A DNA stretch of 64,000 bases from Paraburkholderia caffeinitolerans (GTDB lineage: Bacteria; Pseudomonadota; Gammaproteobacteria; Burkholderiales; Burkholderiaceae). The notes beneath the pieces are model-generated. The model searched no databases and was not told the origin of the DNA. It worked only from the letters and a program-made list of their open reading frames with translations. The first letter of the stretch is position 1. Each line of letters opens with the position of its first letter. Location: positions 27,499-91,498 of the forward strand of contig NZ_CADIKL010000035.1 of NCBI RefSeq assembly GCF_902859945.1, in the 5' to 3' direction. Positions 1 through 9,364 of the stretch are shown here, one piece after another. The position numbers were made by a program, and so were the translations under genes.

Positions 1-990
1 CACCGCTTGCGCGCCAAGGCGGTCGGTGAGATGGCGCGCCACGCGCTCGGCCATGCGCCGCGTGTTCACGAACACGAGCGTCGTGCGGTGTTGCGCGACC
101 AACTCGGCCATGCGGTCGTACACGCGCTCCCACACATCGTTGGCCATGACGGCTTCGAGCGGCACGGGCGGCACTTCGAGCGCGAGGTCGCGCGCGCGCA
201 CGTGGCCCGCATCGACGATGGCGCAGGGCGGCGGTGCGTCGGCGTTTTCTCCCATGCCGACCAGAAAGCGCGCCACCGTTTCGATCGGCTTTTGCGTCGC
301 CGAGAGGCCGATGCGCAGTAGACGCTGGCCGCACAGCGCGTCGAGGCGCTCGAGACTCAGCGCGAGATGCACGCCGCGCTTGTTGCCCGCGAGCGCGTGA
401 ATTTCGTCGACGATCACGCTGCGCGCGCCCGCGAGCATGCGGCGGCCGGACTCCGAGCCGAGCAGCACATAGAGCGATTCGGGCGTGGTCACGAGGATAT
501 GCGGCGCGCGCTTGCGCAACGCGGCGCGCTCGGGCTGCGGCGTGTCGCCGGTGCGCACGGCGGTGCGGATCTCGACGGGCGGCAGGTCCCGGCGCGCCAG
601 CTCCGCACGGATGCCTTCGAGCGGCCGTTCGAGGTTCAGGTGGATGTCGTTCGAGAGCGCCTTGAGCGGCGAGACATAGACCACCAGCGTCGCGTCGGGC
701 AGCGCGCCGCCGTTCGCGAGGCCTTCGCGCACGAGCGAGTCCAGTGCGGTGAGAAAGCCGGTGAGCGTCTTGCCTGAGCCGGTGGGCGCGGCCACCAGCG
801 TAGCTCGGCCGCTCGCGATGAACGGCCAGGCGGCGCGCTGCGCGGGGGTGGGCGCGGCGAAGCTGCTCCGGAACCACGCGGCCACAGCCGGATGGAAGAG
901 GGCGAGCGGATCGTCGGGGCGGGAGATGCCGGCAGCGGATTGCAACTGGGCAGACTCGGGCGGGGCGGTGACGGACGTAAGCAGGCTCAT
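1..990 (-). CDS. Lhr-type DEAD/DEAH-box helicase, N-terminal part (cut by window edge)
   Basis: This frame is open from the ATG at 990 to the left window edge (330 codons, no stop), so only the first helicase domain is present. Visible motifs are a Walker A APTGSGKT near residues 67-74, the DEIH box near 194-197 followed by ALAGNKRGVHL, and motif III (SATQKP) near 230. The spacing and the GNKRGVHL extension are typical of Lhr (large helicase-related) ATPases, 3'-5' nucleic-acid translocases tied to DNA repair, which normally exceed 1400 residues. The rest of the first RecA lobe and the beginning of the second (TLVFVNTRRMAERV) are seen. The DEAD box is DEIH rather than DEAD, as expected for Lhr. 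The assignment to Lhr is by family resemblance; the C-terminal domains that would separate Lhr subtypes lie outside the window. Confidence 0.85.
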   Translation of the reverse strand, partial: MSLLTSVTAPPESAQLQSAAGISRPDDPLALFHPAVAAWFRSSFAAPTPAQRAAWPFIASGRATLVAAPTGSGKTLTGFLTALDSLVREGLANGGALPDATLVVYVSPLKALSNDIHLNLERPLEGIRAELARRDLPPVEIRTAVRTGDTPQPERAALRKRAPHILVTTPESLYVLLGSESGRRMLAGARSVIVDEIHALAGNKRGVHLALSLERLDALCGQRLLRIGLSATQKPIETVARFLVGMGENADAPPPCAIVDAGHVRARDLALEVPPVPLEAVMANDVWERVYDRMAELVAQHRTTLVFVNTRRMAERVARHLTDRLGAQAV

Positions 991-1155
991 GGGCGCGGGG
1001 GGCAAAAAAGCAGTCTGGCAGGTTTCTCGCGCGGCTGCTGGCGTGAAGTTCGGCGGTCGTTTTTGGGCATGCGGCGCAGCGCGGGCACGCCTCAAGCGTT
1101 TCGCAGTATCCTCTGGCCCGTTGGATGTTCCCTCGGCTCACGTCGGAGTTTTCCT

Positions 1156-2208
1156 ATGCGAATGCAACCTCTTGGCCGCACCGGCCTGTTTGTTTCCGAA
1201 CTTTGCCTCGGCACCATGACTTTCGGCGGCGGCGCCGGCATCTGGAACCAGATCGGCGATTTGCAGCAGACCGAAGCCGAGCGCCTGATCGGCCGTGCGC
1301 TCGATGCGGGCATCAACTTCATCGATACCGCCGACGTCTATTCGCAGGGTATTTCCGAGCAGATCACGGGCCAGGCGCTGAAGAACCTCAAGGTGGTGCG
1401 CGACCAGGTCGTGGTGGCGACCAAGGTGCTCGGCGAGATGGGCGCGTCGCCGAATCAGCGCGGCGCGACGCGCTATCACATCATGGAGGGCGTGAAGGCG
1501 AGCCTGCGCCGACTGCAGCTCGATCACATCGACCTGTACCAGATCCACGGCTTCGACCCGGCCACCCCCATCGAGGAGACCGTGCGCGCGTTCGACACGC
1601 TCGTGCAGCAGGGCTACGTGCGCTATGTGGGCGTTTCGAACTGGGCCGCGTGGCAGATCGTGAAGGCGCTCGGCATCGCGCATCATCACGGGCTCGCGCG
1701 CTTCGAGACGCTGCAGGCGTATTACACGATCGCGGGCCGCGACCTCGAACGCGAGATCGTGCCGATGCTCGCGAGCGAAGGGCTCGGGCTGATGGTGTGG
1801 AGCCCGCTCGCGGGCGGCCTCTTGAGCGGCAAGTATGGGCGCGACCGCCAGGGCGAGGCGGGCAGCCGCCGCACGACCTTCGATTTTCCGCCCGTGGAGC
1901 GCGAGCGCGCCTGGGATTGCATCGACGCGATGCGCCCCATCGCCGAGAGCAAGGGCGTCTCGGTGGCGCAGATCGCGCTCGCGTGGCTCTTGCATCAGCG
2001 CGCGGTGACGACGGTGATCGTCGGCGCGAAGCGCACCGATCAACTCGACGACAACGTCGCGGCCACCAAGGTGAAGCTCTCCGCGCAAGAACTCGCGATT
2101 CTCGACGATGTGAGCCGCTTGCCCGCCGAATATCCTGGCTGGATGCTCGCGCGCCAAGGGGAGGCGCGGCAGGAGCAATTGCGCCAGACGCAGCGCGAGG
2201 AACGCTGA
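1156..2208 (+). CDS. Aldo/keto reductase family oxidoreductase
   Basis: A 350-residue protein beginning MRMQPLGRTGL, the usual start of this family; the open frame extends further upstream but without family similarity, so the ATG at 1156 is chosen. The catalytic tetrad is visible: Asp and Tyr in DTADVYSQG, Lys in VVVATKVLG and His in DLYQIHGFD. The C-terminal part carries the NADP-binding segment (VIVGAKRTDQLDDN). It should fold as a cytoplasmic (beta/alpha)8 barrel that reduces aldehydes or ketones with NADPH. The substrate cannot be told from sequence. It is transcribed alone; rpoN follows after 244 bp with its own promoter. Confidence 0.9.
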   Translation: MRMQPLGRTGLFVSELCLGTMTFGGGAGIWNQIGDLQQTEAERLIGRALDAGINFIDTADVYSQGISEQITGQALKNLKVVRDQVVVATKVLGEMGASPNQRGATRYHIMEGVKASLRRLQLDHIDLYQIHGFDPATPIEETVRAFDTLVQQGYVRYVGVSNWAAWQIVKALGIAHHHGLARFETLQAYYTIAGRDLEREIVPMLASEGLGLMVWSPLAGGLLSGKYGRDRQGEAGSRRTTFDFPPVERERAWDCIDAMRPIAESKGVSVAQIALAWLLHQRAVTTVIVGAKRTDQLDDNVAATKVKLSAQELAILDDVSRLPAEYPGWMLARQGEARQEQLRQTQREER

Positions 2209-2393
2209 GGGCGGGCGGAGGATCGGGCGCTCGAGTAACCGGAGAGCGCTCGATCGTGCACCGATCCGACCTCGACCCGGCACGCAATTTTTCTCCTGCG
2301 ATTGTAAAAACGTCCGCCGGGCGGCCTTGGGCGGGTGCCGGAATGGCGCGCCGCAAGGCGCGATCCCGTTATAAAACAAGTGCTTGTAAAAAC

Positions 2394-2408
2394 TGGCATG
2401 GGTGTTGC
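2394..2408 (+). promoter_or_regulatory. Sigma-54 (-24/-12) promoter of rpoN
   Basis: The sequence TGGCATG-GGTG-TTGC matches the sigma-54 consensus TGGCACG-N4-TTGC with a single change (C to T). The invariant GG (2395-2396) and GC (2407-2408) are separated by exactly 10 bases. It sits 44 bp upstream of the rpoN start codon, suggesting that this sigma factor drives its own transcription. No activator (enhancer) site was identified by eye. Confidence 0.7.
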
Positions 2409-2452
2409 GTGAGTCAGTCCATTCACGTCAATTTAAAGAGAACATCCTAGCC

Positions 2453-4048
2453 ATGGCTTCCATTGCGTTACACGCGCGCCAGCATCTCGCGCTGACGCCG
2501 CGTCTGCAGCAGGCCGTGCGCCTGTTGCAGCTATCGTCGCTCGAATTCCAGCAGGAACTGCGCGAAGCGCTCGATACCAATCCGTTCCTCGAATATGTGC
2601 CGCCCGCCCAGGAAACCGGCGAAGCCGCTGAGGCCGCCGAAGGCGCGGCCGGGATAGGCGAGGCCGCGCCTGCTGCACCCGTGGTGGCCGCCGATGTGCC
2701 CGAGGGCGATCTCGATGGCGGCATGGAAAGCGCCGCGGACGGCGGCATGGCGCTCGATCCCGCGAGCCATGGCGGTGCCACGTACGGCGACGAAGCCGCC
2801 GGTTATGGCGAACCGGCCTCCGGCTATGGCGAGGAAACGTCCGGCTACAGCGACGAAGGCTCGGCGTATGCCGCCGATCTGCCGTTGCCGGGCGCGATGC
2901 GTGCATCGTCGGGCTATCGCGGCTCGGAAGACGGCGAATCCGATGCAGCCGACTGGGTGCGCGTGCCGATCTCGCTGCGCGAGCAGTTGCATGGCGCGCT
3001 GCGGCTGTCGCCGCTCGAAGACCTCGATCGCGCGGCGGTCCAGGTTGTGATCGAGGCGCTCGACGACGACGGCTATCTGCGTCAGGAACTGGCTGAACTC
3101 GCCGACGTCGATGGCGTGGAAGGCGAGCTCGACGAAGACCGCCTGCGCATCGCGCTACGCGTCGTGCAGACGCTCGATAGGCCCGGCATCGGCGCCCGCT
3201 CGCTCGCCGAATGCCTCGCGCTGCAGCTCGAAGCGATGCCAGAGGACACGCCGCACCGCGAGCTGGCGCTGCGGATCGTGACCGGACATCTGGAGCGTCT
3301 CGCGCGCCGCGAGCATGGCGAACTGCAACGCCAGCTAGGCTGCGACGCACAGTCGCTGCAAGCGGCGAGCGCGCTGGTGCGCCGCCTCGACCCGAAGCCG
3401 GGCAATCACTATGGCCGCGCGGACGGCGGCTATGTGGTGCCGGACGTGATCGTGCGCCAGGTGCGCGGCCGCTGGGTGGTGAGCGTGAATCCGGCCATCG
3501 AACCGCGTGCGCGCATCCACAAGCTCTACGCGGAATTGTTCGCGCGCTCGGACCAGACGAGCCGCTCGCCGCTCGCGCAGCAGTTGCAGGAAGCGCGCTG
3601 GCTGATCCGCAACGCGCACAAGCGCTGCGAGACCATCCTGCGCGTGGGCGAATGCATCGTCGCGCGGCAGAAGGCCTTTTTCCAGTACGGCGAGATCGCG
3701 CTGCGTCCGATGCTGCTGCGCGATGTCGCCGACGAACTCGGCCTGCACGAATCGACCGTGTCGCGCGCGACCGGCAACAAGTACATGGCCACGCCGCGCG
3801 GTATTTTCGAGTTCAAGCGTTTTTTCCCGCGCGAACTGGAGACGCGCACGGGCGGCACCTGTTCGGCTGCGGCCGTGCGCGCGCTCATCAAGGAGATGAT
3901 CGATGCGGAGAATCCGCGCGATCCGCTTTCGGATGTCGTGCTCACGCAGGAACTGGAACGGCAGGGCGTGCGCGTGGCGCGCCGCACGGTCACGAAGTAT
4001 CGCCAGATGATGAAGTTGCCCGCGGCGGACATGCGCCGCCAGTTATAG
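2453..4048 (+). CDS. rpoN: RNA polymerase sigma-54 factor (solitary, RpoN2-like)
   Basis: A 531-residue sigma-54. Region I (about residues 1-50) is the Gln/Leu-rich activator-responsive segment (HLALTPRLQQAVRLLQLS). Region II is acidic and unusually repetitive, with several GYGE/GYSDE units around residues 110-140. The core-binding domain follows, then the helix-turn-helix (HESTVSRATGNKYM) and the RpoN box ARRTVTKYRQ at about 509-518, which differs from the usual ARRTVAKYRE at two positions. The ATG at 2453 is chosen because MASIALHARQHLALTPRLQQ matches the family N-terminus. The gene lacks the lptB and hpf neighbours of the housekeeping rpoN, so it is probably the second copy found in Burkholderia. 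A sigma-54 promoter lies just upstream. Confidence 0.93.
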   Translation: MASIALHARQHLALTPRLQQAVRLLQLSSLEFQQELREALDTNPFLEYVPPAQETGEAAEAAEGAAGIGEAAPAAPVVAADVPEGDLDGGMESAADGGMALDPASHGGATYGDEAAGYGEPASGYGEETSGYSDEGSAYAADLPLPGAMRASSGYRGSEDGESDAADWVRVPISLREQLHGALRLSPLEDLDRAAVQVVIEALDDDGYLRQELAELADVDGVEGELDEDRLRIALRVVQTLDRPGIGARSLAECLALQLEAMPEDTPHRELALRIVTGHLERLARREHGELQRQLGCDAQSLQAASALVRRLDPKPGNHYGRADGGYVVPDVIVRQVRGRWVVSVNPAIEPRARIHKLYAELFARSDQTSRSPLAQQLQEARWLIRNAHKRCETILRVGECIVARQKAFFQYGEIALRPMLLRDVADELGLHESTVSRATGNKYMATPRGIFEFKRFFPRELETRTGGTCSAAAVRALIKEMIDAENPRDPLSDVVLTQELERQGVRVARRTVTKYRQMMKLPAADMRRQL

Positions 4049-4069
4049 CGCTCGTGCAACGCGGACGCT

Positions 4070-4903
4070 TTACGCGCCGCGTTCGCGCAGGCGCTCGATC
4101 AGCGCCATCGCGGCGACGGGATTGCGCTCCTTAAAGCCGCTGATCACGTAGAGATACACGTCGCGCCCCGCTTTGGCCGCGAGCGGCTTGGCGAAGGTGG
4201 CGAGGTCGCCGGGGCTCTCGCCGCGCGCCCATGCGAGCGCGCGCGCGGCCCAGCCGTCGAGATCCGCTGGCGAGTAGCCGAGCGGCTCGCCAGCGGTCGT
4301 CCCCATGATGCGCGCGTAGACGAAGGGCGCGGATGCGTCGGCGATCTGTGGGTAATCCGAGTCGCCGGACACCACGATGGCGGCCCCGTGCCGCCGCGCG
4401 AGCGCGACGAACTCCGGCGTGCGGAAACTCTCGTGCCGCACCTCCAGCGCGTGCCTTAGCGGTTGCCCGTCAACCTCGGCGGGCAGCAATTCGAGAAATC
4501 GTCCGTAGTCCTCTGGATCGAACTGCTTGCCTGGCATGAGTTGCCAGTTGATCGGGCCGAGCTTGTTGCGCAGATTCAGCACGCCGCTCGTGAGAAAACG
4601 CTCGATCGATGCGCCGGCCTCGGCCAGCACGCGGCGGTTCATCGCGAAGCGCGGCCCCTTCAGCGAGAACACGAAGTCGTCGGGCGTTTCGTCGTGCCAG
4701 CGCATGAAGCTTTCGGGGCGCTGCGAGCCGTAATAAGTGCTGTTGATTTCCAGCGAGCTCAGGTGACGGCTCGCATAATCGAGTTCGAGGCGCTGCGCGA
4801 GCCCTTCGGGATAGAACGTGCCGCGCCACTGCGGGTAAATCCACCCGCCAATGCCGATGCGAATACGCCCGGTTTTCTCGGGTAAAGCGGGGGAGCGAGC
4901 CAT
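4070..4903 (-). CDS. DUF72 domain protein
   Basis: A 277-residue protein of the DUF72 (YecE-like) TIM-barrel family. Recognisable family segments are IRIGIGGWIYPQWRGTFYP near the N-terminus, LEINSTYYG, FSLKGPRFAMNRR and the C-terminal YVISGFKERNPVAA. The biochemical role of this family is not established. The frame continues upstream to 5026, but the extra segment (Cys/Asn-rich, encoded by a 9-bp repeat around 4950-4975) is unlike any family member, so the ATG at 4903 is preferred. It is convergent with rpoN, 21 bp away. Confidence 0.85.
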   Translation of the reverse strand: MARSPALPEKTGRIRIGIGGWIYPQWRGTFYPEGLAQRLELDYASRHLSSLEINSTYYGSQRPESFMRWHDETPDDFVFSLKGPRFAMNRRVLAEAGASIERFLTSGVLNLRNKLGPINWQLMPGKQFDPEDYGRFLELLPAEVDGQPLRHALEVRHESFRTPEFVALARRHGAAIVVSGDSDYPQIADASAPFVYARIMGTTAGEPLGYSPADLDGWAARALAWARGESPGDLATFAKPLAAKAGRDVYLYVISGFKERNPVAAMALIERLRERGA

Positions 4904-5126
4904 GGGAATTGCGCCGTCGAGTCGGGAATGGCGCAGTGTAGCGCGGTTGCCGCAGTTGCCGCAGTTGCAATAGCAAGGTTTCGAAAGCACCGGTATAAAT
5001 GTGCAATGCGGCACTACCTGTAGCACATTGGTGATTATTAGATCGTTTTAGGCATAGTCCGATATTTTCCTATGAAGCGTGAGGCTAATTTAGCTGTGTG
5101 TCAGACAACCTCACTTGGAATATCAG

Positions 5127-5522
5127 ATGCAGCCTCGTCCCTCAATGGAACTGAACGACGCGCAGTGGCGCAGCGTCGAACCCCTTTTCCGTGAAATCCG
5201 CACCAGCGGCCCGCGCCGCGGTCGTCCGGCGCATTGCTCGCGCGCCGTATTCGAAGCCATCCTGTGGGTGCTGTCAACGGGCTCCGTCTGGTCGAAGCTG
5301 CCCGAGCGCTACCCCGATTTCCGCACCTGCCATCGGCGCTTCAAGATGTGGTTCGACGCCGGCCTCGTGCAACAGGCCATGGAGCAGCTCTACGGCGAAG
5401 AAGGTGTATCCATGTGCGCGGCCATGAGCGCGCGCATGCAGCCGTGGCGCGCACCGGCGGGGCGCAAGGCGCCGCGTTTCCCGGTGGCATTCACGCTGCG
5501 CTGGCCGGTGGCGCGCACCTGA
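5127..5522 (+). CDS. Orphan IS5-type transposase N-terminal (DUF4096) domain protein
   Basis: A 131-residue protein. Residues about 5-90 are the DUF4096 DNA-binding domain of IS5-family transposases: LNDAQWRSVEPLF, RGRPAHCSRAVFEAILWVLSTGS.W, LPERYPDFRTCHRRF. The part that follows is not a transposase catalytic domain, and no DDE residues are encoded downstream in any frame I checked by eye, so it cannot transpose. It is either an insertion-sequence remnant or a domesticated DNA-binding protein. The start MQPRPSMELND at 5127 is one choice; 5115 (ATGGAATATCAG) is an alternative. A very strong hairpin follows 21 bp after the stop. No terminal inverted repeats were recognised. Confidence 0.6.
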   Translation: MQPRPSMELNDAQWRSVEPLFREIRTSGPRRGRPAHCSRAVFEAILWVLSTGSVWSKLPERYPDFRTCHRRFKMWFDAGLVQQAMEQLYGEEGVSMCAAMSARMQPWRAPAGRKAPRFPVAFTLRWPVART

Positions 5523-5543
5523 GCGCCAGCGTGCGGGTCCAGT

Positions 5544-5588
5544 TACGCAAGCGAGCAGCGGATTATGAGTCCGCTGCTCGCTTGCGTA
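5544..5588. terminator. Perfect 19-bp stem hairpin (terminator-like)
   Basis: Arms TACGCAAGCGAGCAGCGGA (5544-5562) and its exact reverse complement (5570-5588) enclose a 7-base loop TTATGAG. No T-run follows on either strand, so it is either a factor-dependent or atypical terminator or another structured element. It lies between the orphan transposase-like gene and the DHH gene. Confidence 0.65.
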
Positions 5589-5732
5589 TGCGTCCGCGTG
5601 AATGAAAGGGCGCGAAATCGCGTAATGCGGTGAACGAATCGTTCTTCACTGTGATCGGTCAAATCCGCCCTTTGTGGGATCCGCGTTTGGTGCGCGATAC
5701 TGTGAGACTTAACGCAACGGAATCCACAGGAC

Positions 5733-6704
5733 ATGGCGCATTTCGACGTATTCAACGGCGACGCGGACGGCATCTGCGCGTTGCACCAGCTTCGCCTTTC
5801 CCGGCCGCGCGAGGCCACGCTCGTCACCGGAGCGAAGCGTGACATCGCGCTCATCAAGCGCGTGCCGGCGCAGCCCGGCGACTCGCTTACGGTGCTCGAC
5901 ATCTCGTTCGACGCTAACCGCGCAGCGCTTTGCGCGCTGCTCGACCAGGGCGTCCACATCGAGTATTTCGACCATCACCACGCGGGCGAATTGCCGATGA
6001 AGGTCAATCTCGCCGCGCACATCGACACCACGGCGCAGGTTTGCACGAGCGTGCTGGTCGACCGTCACCTGCGCGGGCAGCACCGCAGGTGGGCGATTAC
6101 AGCGGCCTTCGGCGACAACTTGCAGGCCACCGCGCACGAACTCGCGCGCGAAGCCGGGCTCGACGAGGCGCAAGTCGCGCAGTTGTGCGAACTGGGCGAG
6201 TCGATCAACTACAACGCCTACGGCGACAGTGCCGACGATCTGTTCATCGCGCCGGCCGCGCTCTACGGGATGCTCAAACCCTACGCCGATCCGTTCGAGT
6301 TCATTGCGGCGGAGCCGGTTGTGGCGCGTCTTTCGGCGTGCCGTCAGGAAGATCTCGAACGCGCGCAGCAGGTCACGCCGCTGTTCATGGTCCAGTACGG
6401 CACCGTGTGCGTGCTCCCCGACGAGCCTTGGGCGCGCCGCGTACGCGGGGTGTTCGCCAATGCCCTCGCGCAAGAGGAGCCGACCTGCGCGCACGCTGTG
6501 CTGAGCGTCAATCCCGACGGCAATTACGCCGTGAGCGTGCGCGCGCCGCTCGTGCGTCCCAGCGGCGCAGACGAGTTGTGCCGTGCGTTCCCGGGCGGCA
6601 ACGGCCGGGTGGGCGCGGCCGGTATCGACAGCCTCGATGCGGCGCGGCTAGACCTGTTCGTCACAGGGTTCGTGCGCGTGTTCGGGCGTTCGTCTCTGCG
6701 CTGA
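5733..6704 (+). CDS. DHH-superfamily phosphoesterase-like protein
   Basis: A 323-residue protein with the hallmarks of the DHH family: the N-terminal metal-binding motif FNGDADGICA (residues 7-16), DISFD near 53, the DHH motif as FDHHHAG near 82, and a C-terminal DHHA1-like glycine motif GGNGRVGAAGI. Members hydrolyse phosphodiester or pyrophosphate bonds with Mn2+ (nanoRNA, cyclic dinucleotides, single-stranded DNA). The exact substrate here is unknown. The protein has no signal peptide or membrane segment. It is transcribed alone and converges on the phosphoketolase gene 27 bp away. Confidence 0.85.
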   Translation: MAHFDVFNGDADGICALHQLRLSRPREATLVTGAKRDIALIKRVPAQPGDSLTVLDISFDANRAALCALLDQGVHIEYFDHHHAGELPMKVNLAAHIDTTAQVCTSVLVDRHLRGQHRRWAITAAFGDNLQATAHELAREAGLDEAQVAQLCELGESINYNAYGDSADDLFIAPAALYGMLKPYADPFEFIAAEPVVARLSACRQEDLERAQQVTPLFMVQYGTVCVLPDEPWARRVRGVFANALAQEEPTCAHAVLSVNPDGNYAVSVRAPLVRPSGADELCRAFPGGNGRVGAAGIDSLDAARLDLFVTGFVRVFGRSSLR

Positions 6705-6731
6705 TCCGCGCTCCGGGCGCAGGGCGCGCCC

Positions 6732-9158
6732 TCAGTCGCCGCCATCCTGCGCTGGCGCGCTCGCGCGCGACCAGCGCCAGTTGCGGATCTCGGGCATGTC
6801 GTCGCCGTGCTCGTCCACGTAGCGGCGGTGCGCTGCGAGCTTGTCGTGCAGCGTCTGCCGCACATGCGCGGCGCGCTGCGCGAGCCCATCCACATGGTCG
6901 ATCACGGCTTCGCACAGGTGGTAGCGGTCGAGCTTGTTCACCACCGTCATGTCGAACGGCGTGGTCGTCGTGCCTTCCTCGATAAAGCCGTGCACGTGGA
7001 TGTTCGCGTGATTGGCGCGCCGGTAAGTCAGGCGATGGATCAGCGACGGGTAACTGTGATGCGCAAAGATCACGGGCCGACTCGTGGTAAAGAGCGCATT
7101 GAAGTCGGCGTCGGAGAGACCGTGCGGGTGGCGATCCGCCGGCTCGAGCGTCATCAGGTCCACCACGTTCACCACGCGCATCTTCAGATCGGGCAGCCAG
7201 CCGCGCAGCAGGTCGACCGCCGCGAGCGTCTCGAGCGTGGGCACGTCGCCCGCGCAGGCCATCACCACGTCGGGCTCGCCGCCTTCGTCGTTGCTTGCCC
7301 ATGGCCAGATGCCGATGCCGTCCGCGCAATGGCGGATCGCGGCGTCCATGTCGAGCCACTGCGCTTGCGGCTGCTTGCCCGCCACGATGATGTTGATGCG
7401 GTTCCACGTGCGCAGCACGTGATCGGTCACGGCGAGCAGCGTGTTGGCGTCGGGCGGCAGGTACACGCGCACGGTGTCGGCTTTCTTGTTGACCGCGTAG
7501 TCGATGAAGCCCGGGTCCTGGTGGCTGAAGCCGTTATGGTCCTGGCGCCACACATGCGAGGTCAGCAGGTAATTGAGCGAGGGCAGGGGCCGCCGCCACG
7601 GAATCTCGCGGATCACCTTCAGCCACTTCGCGTGCTGATTGAACATCGAATCGACGATGTGGATGAACGCCTCGTAGCATGACATGAAGCCGTGGCGCCC
7701 CGTGAGCAGATAGCCTTCGAGCCAGCCCTGGCAGGTGTGTTCGCTCAGGATCTCCATGACGCGGCCGTCCGGCGCGAGCTGGACGTCGTCGGGCGTGGTG
7801 TCGGCAAGCCAGGTCCGCGCCGTCACGTCGAAGACATCGGCCCAGCGGTTCGAGGCCGTCTCGTCGGGGCCGAAAATGCGGAAGTTGCGCGTGGGCAGAT
7901 TCACGCGCATCACCTCGCGCAGGAACGCGCCCATTACGCGGGTGGCTTCGGCGTCCACCTGGCCCGGCGCGGGCACCTCCACCGCATGGCGCTCGAACGC
8001 GGGTACGCGCAGTTCGCGCACCCGGCCGCCGCCGTTGGTGCGCGGGTTCGCGCTCATGCGGCGCTCGCCGTGCGGCGCGAGCGCCGCAATCGCGGGTGCG
8101 AGCCGGCCCTGTGCGTCGAATAGTTCCTCGGGCTTGTAGCTGCGCATCCAGTTTTCGAGCAGCGCGAGATGGCCCGGCTTCGCGATGTTCGACAGCGGCA
8201 CCTGGTGCGAGCGCCATGAGCCTTCGGTTTTCAGGCCATCGACGCTCTTCGGGCCGGTCCAGCCCTTGGGCGTGCGTAGCACGATCATCGGCCAGCGGGG
8301 GCGCTCGAGGTGCGCTTGCGGATCGGCTGCAACCGCCTCGCGCGCGTGCTGCTGGAGGCGCGCGATTGCGTCGAACGCGGTGTCGAAGGCCGTAGCCATC
8401 AGACGGTGCGCGATGCCGGGGTCTTCGGCTTCCACGAAGATCGGCGCGTAGCCGTAGCCGTTCATGAGCGCGGCGAGCTCTTCGTCGCCGATGCGCGCGA
8501 GCACGGTCGGCCCGGCAATCTTGAAGCCGTTCAGATGCAGGATCGGCAGCACCGCGCCATCTGTCACCGGATTGAGGAACTTGTTGGAATGCCATGAGGT
8601 GGCGAGCGGCCCCGTTTCGGCTTCGCCGTCGCCGACCACGCACGCGGCGATTAGATCGGGATTGTCGAACACCGCGCCATAGGCATGCGACAGCGCGTAA
8701 CCGAGCTCGCCGCCTTCGTGAATCGAGCCCGGAGTTTGCGGTGCAACGTGGCTCGGAATGCCGCCTGGAAAGCTGAACTGCTTGAAGAGCGCGGCCATAC
8801 CTTCTTCGTCCTGCGGCACGTTCGGCCAGGTCTCGCTATAGGTGCCTTCGAGCCAGGTGTTCGCGACCACGGCCGGCCCACCGTGCCCCGGTCCCGCGAT
8901 GAAGAGCAGATCGAGATCGCGCTCGTTGATGATGCGGTTCAGATGCGTGTAGAGAAAATTGAGGCCGGGCGTGGTGCCCCAGTGGCCGAGCAGGCGCGGC
9001 TTCACGTGAGCGAGTTGCAGCGGCTCGCGCAGCAGCGGATTGGCGAGCAGATAGATCTGGCCTACCGAGAGATAGTTGGCGGCGCGCCACCAGGCGTCCA
9101 TGCGCTGCAACAGTTCGTCGGAAACCGGCGGACGGGAGGAAGGGCTGATTGCACTCAT
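6732..9158 (-). CDS. Phosphoketolase (xylulose-5-P / fructose-6-P)
   Basis: A full-length 808-residue phosphoketolase. It is a thiamine-diphosphate enzyme that splits xylulose-5-phosphate (and often fructose-6-phosphate) with phosphate to acetyl phosphate and an aldose phosphate. Family segments seen are GHGGPAVVANTWLEGTYSE, the ThDP/Mg motif starting GDGEAETGPLA, the central HQVPLSN segment and the C-terminal HPHGLSDADF region. The ATG at 9158 is preceded by a good GGAG ribosome site (9 bases before the codon); the longer frame to 9302 lacks one. It is divergent from a universal stress protein gene (206 bp between starts), an arrangement that suggests joint stress or low-oxygen control, though no FNR/Anr box was recognised. 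Confidence 0.95.
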   Translation of the reverse strand: MSAISPSSRPPVSDELLQRMDAWWRAANYLSVGQIYLLANPLLREPLQLAHVKPRLLGHWGTTPGLNFLYTHLNRIINERDLDLLFIAGPGHGGPAVVANTWLEGTYSETWPNVPQDEEGMAALFKQFSFPGGIPSHVAPQTPGSIHEGGELGYALSHAYGAVFDNPDLIAACVVGDGEAETGPLATSWHSNKFLNPVTDGAVLPILHLNGFKIAGPTVLARIGDEELAALMNGYGYAPIFVEAEDPGIAHRLMATAFDTAFDAIARLQQHAREAVAADPQAHLERPRWPMIVLRTPKGWTGPKSVDGLKTEGSWRSHQVPLSNIAKPGHLALLENWMRSYKPEELFDAQGRLAPAIAALAPHGERRMSANPRTNGGGRVRELRVPAFERHAVEVPAPGQVDAEATRVMGAFLREVMRVNLPTRNFRIFGPDETASNRWADVFDVTARTWLADTTPDDVQLAPDGRVMEILSEHTCQGWLEGYLLTGRHGFMSCYEAFIHIVDSMFNQHAKWLKVIREIPWRRPLPSLNYLLTSHVWRQDHNGFSHQDPGFIDYAVNKKADTVRVYLPPDANTLLAVTDHVLRTWNRINIIVAGKQPQAQWLDMDAAIRHCADGIGIWPWASNDEGGEPDVVMACAGDVPTLETLAAVDLLRGWLPDLKMRVVNVVDLMTLEPADRHPHGLSDADFNALFTTSRPVIFAHHSYPSLIHRLTYRRANHANIHVHGFIEEGTTTTPFDMTVVNKLDRYHLCEAVIDHVDGLAQRAAHVRQTLHDKLAAHRRYVDEHGDDMPEIRNWRWSRASAPAQDGGD

Positions 9159-9364
9159 TCGATGCTCCTGTCGAACCCAGGAAGTTACGGTGCCGCGATC
9201 ATGGTGCCACGATCTCTGGGAACGCTTCCTCCACGTGTCTGCACGCGCGGGTCGCGGCGCGTGCGCCGACCGCGTAACATGGATGATGCGTCCCCCGTGC
9301 ATCGCGCGCGGTCCCCGCCGCGCCTGCCGGATGCCGCACCATGTGCCTTATCCTGGAGGTAATG

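Noticed and set aside
5127..5522. Complete IS5-type insertion sequence
   Set aside because: No catalytic domain and no terminal inverted repeats or target duplication were found.
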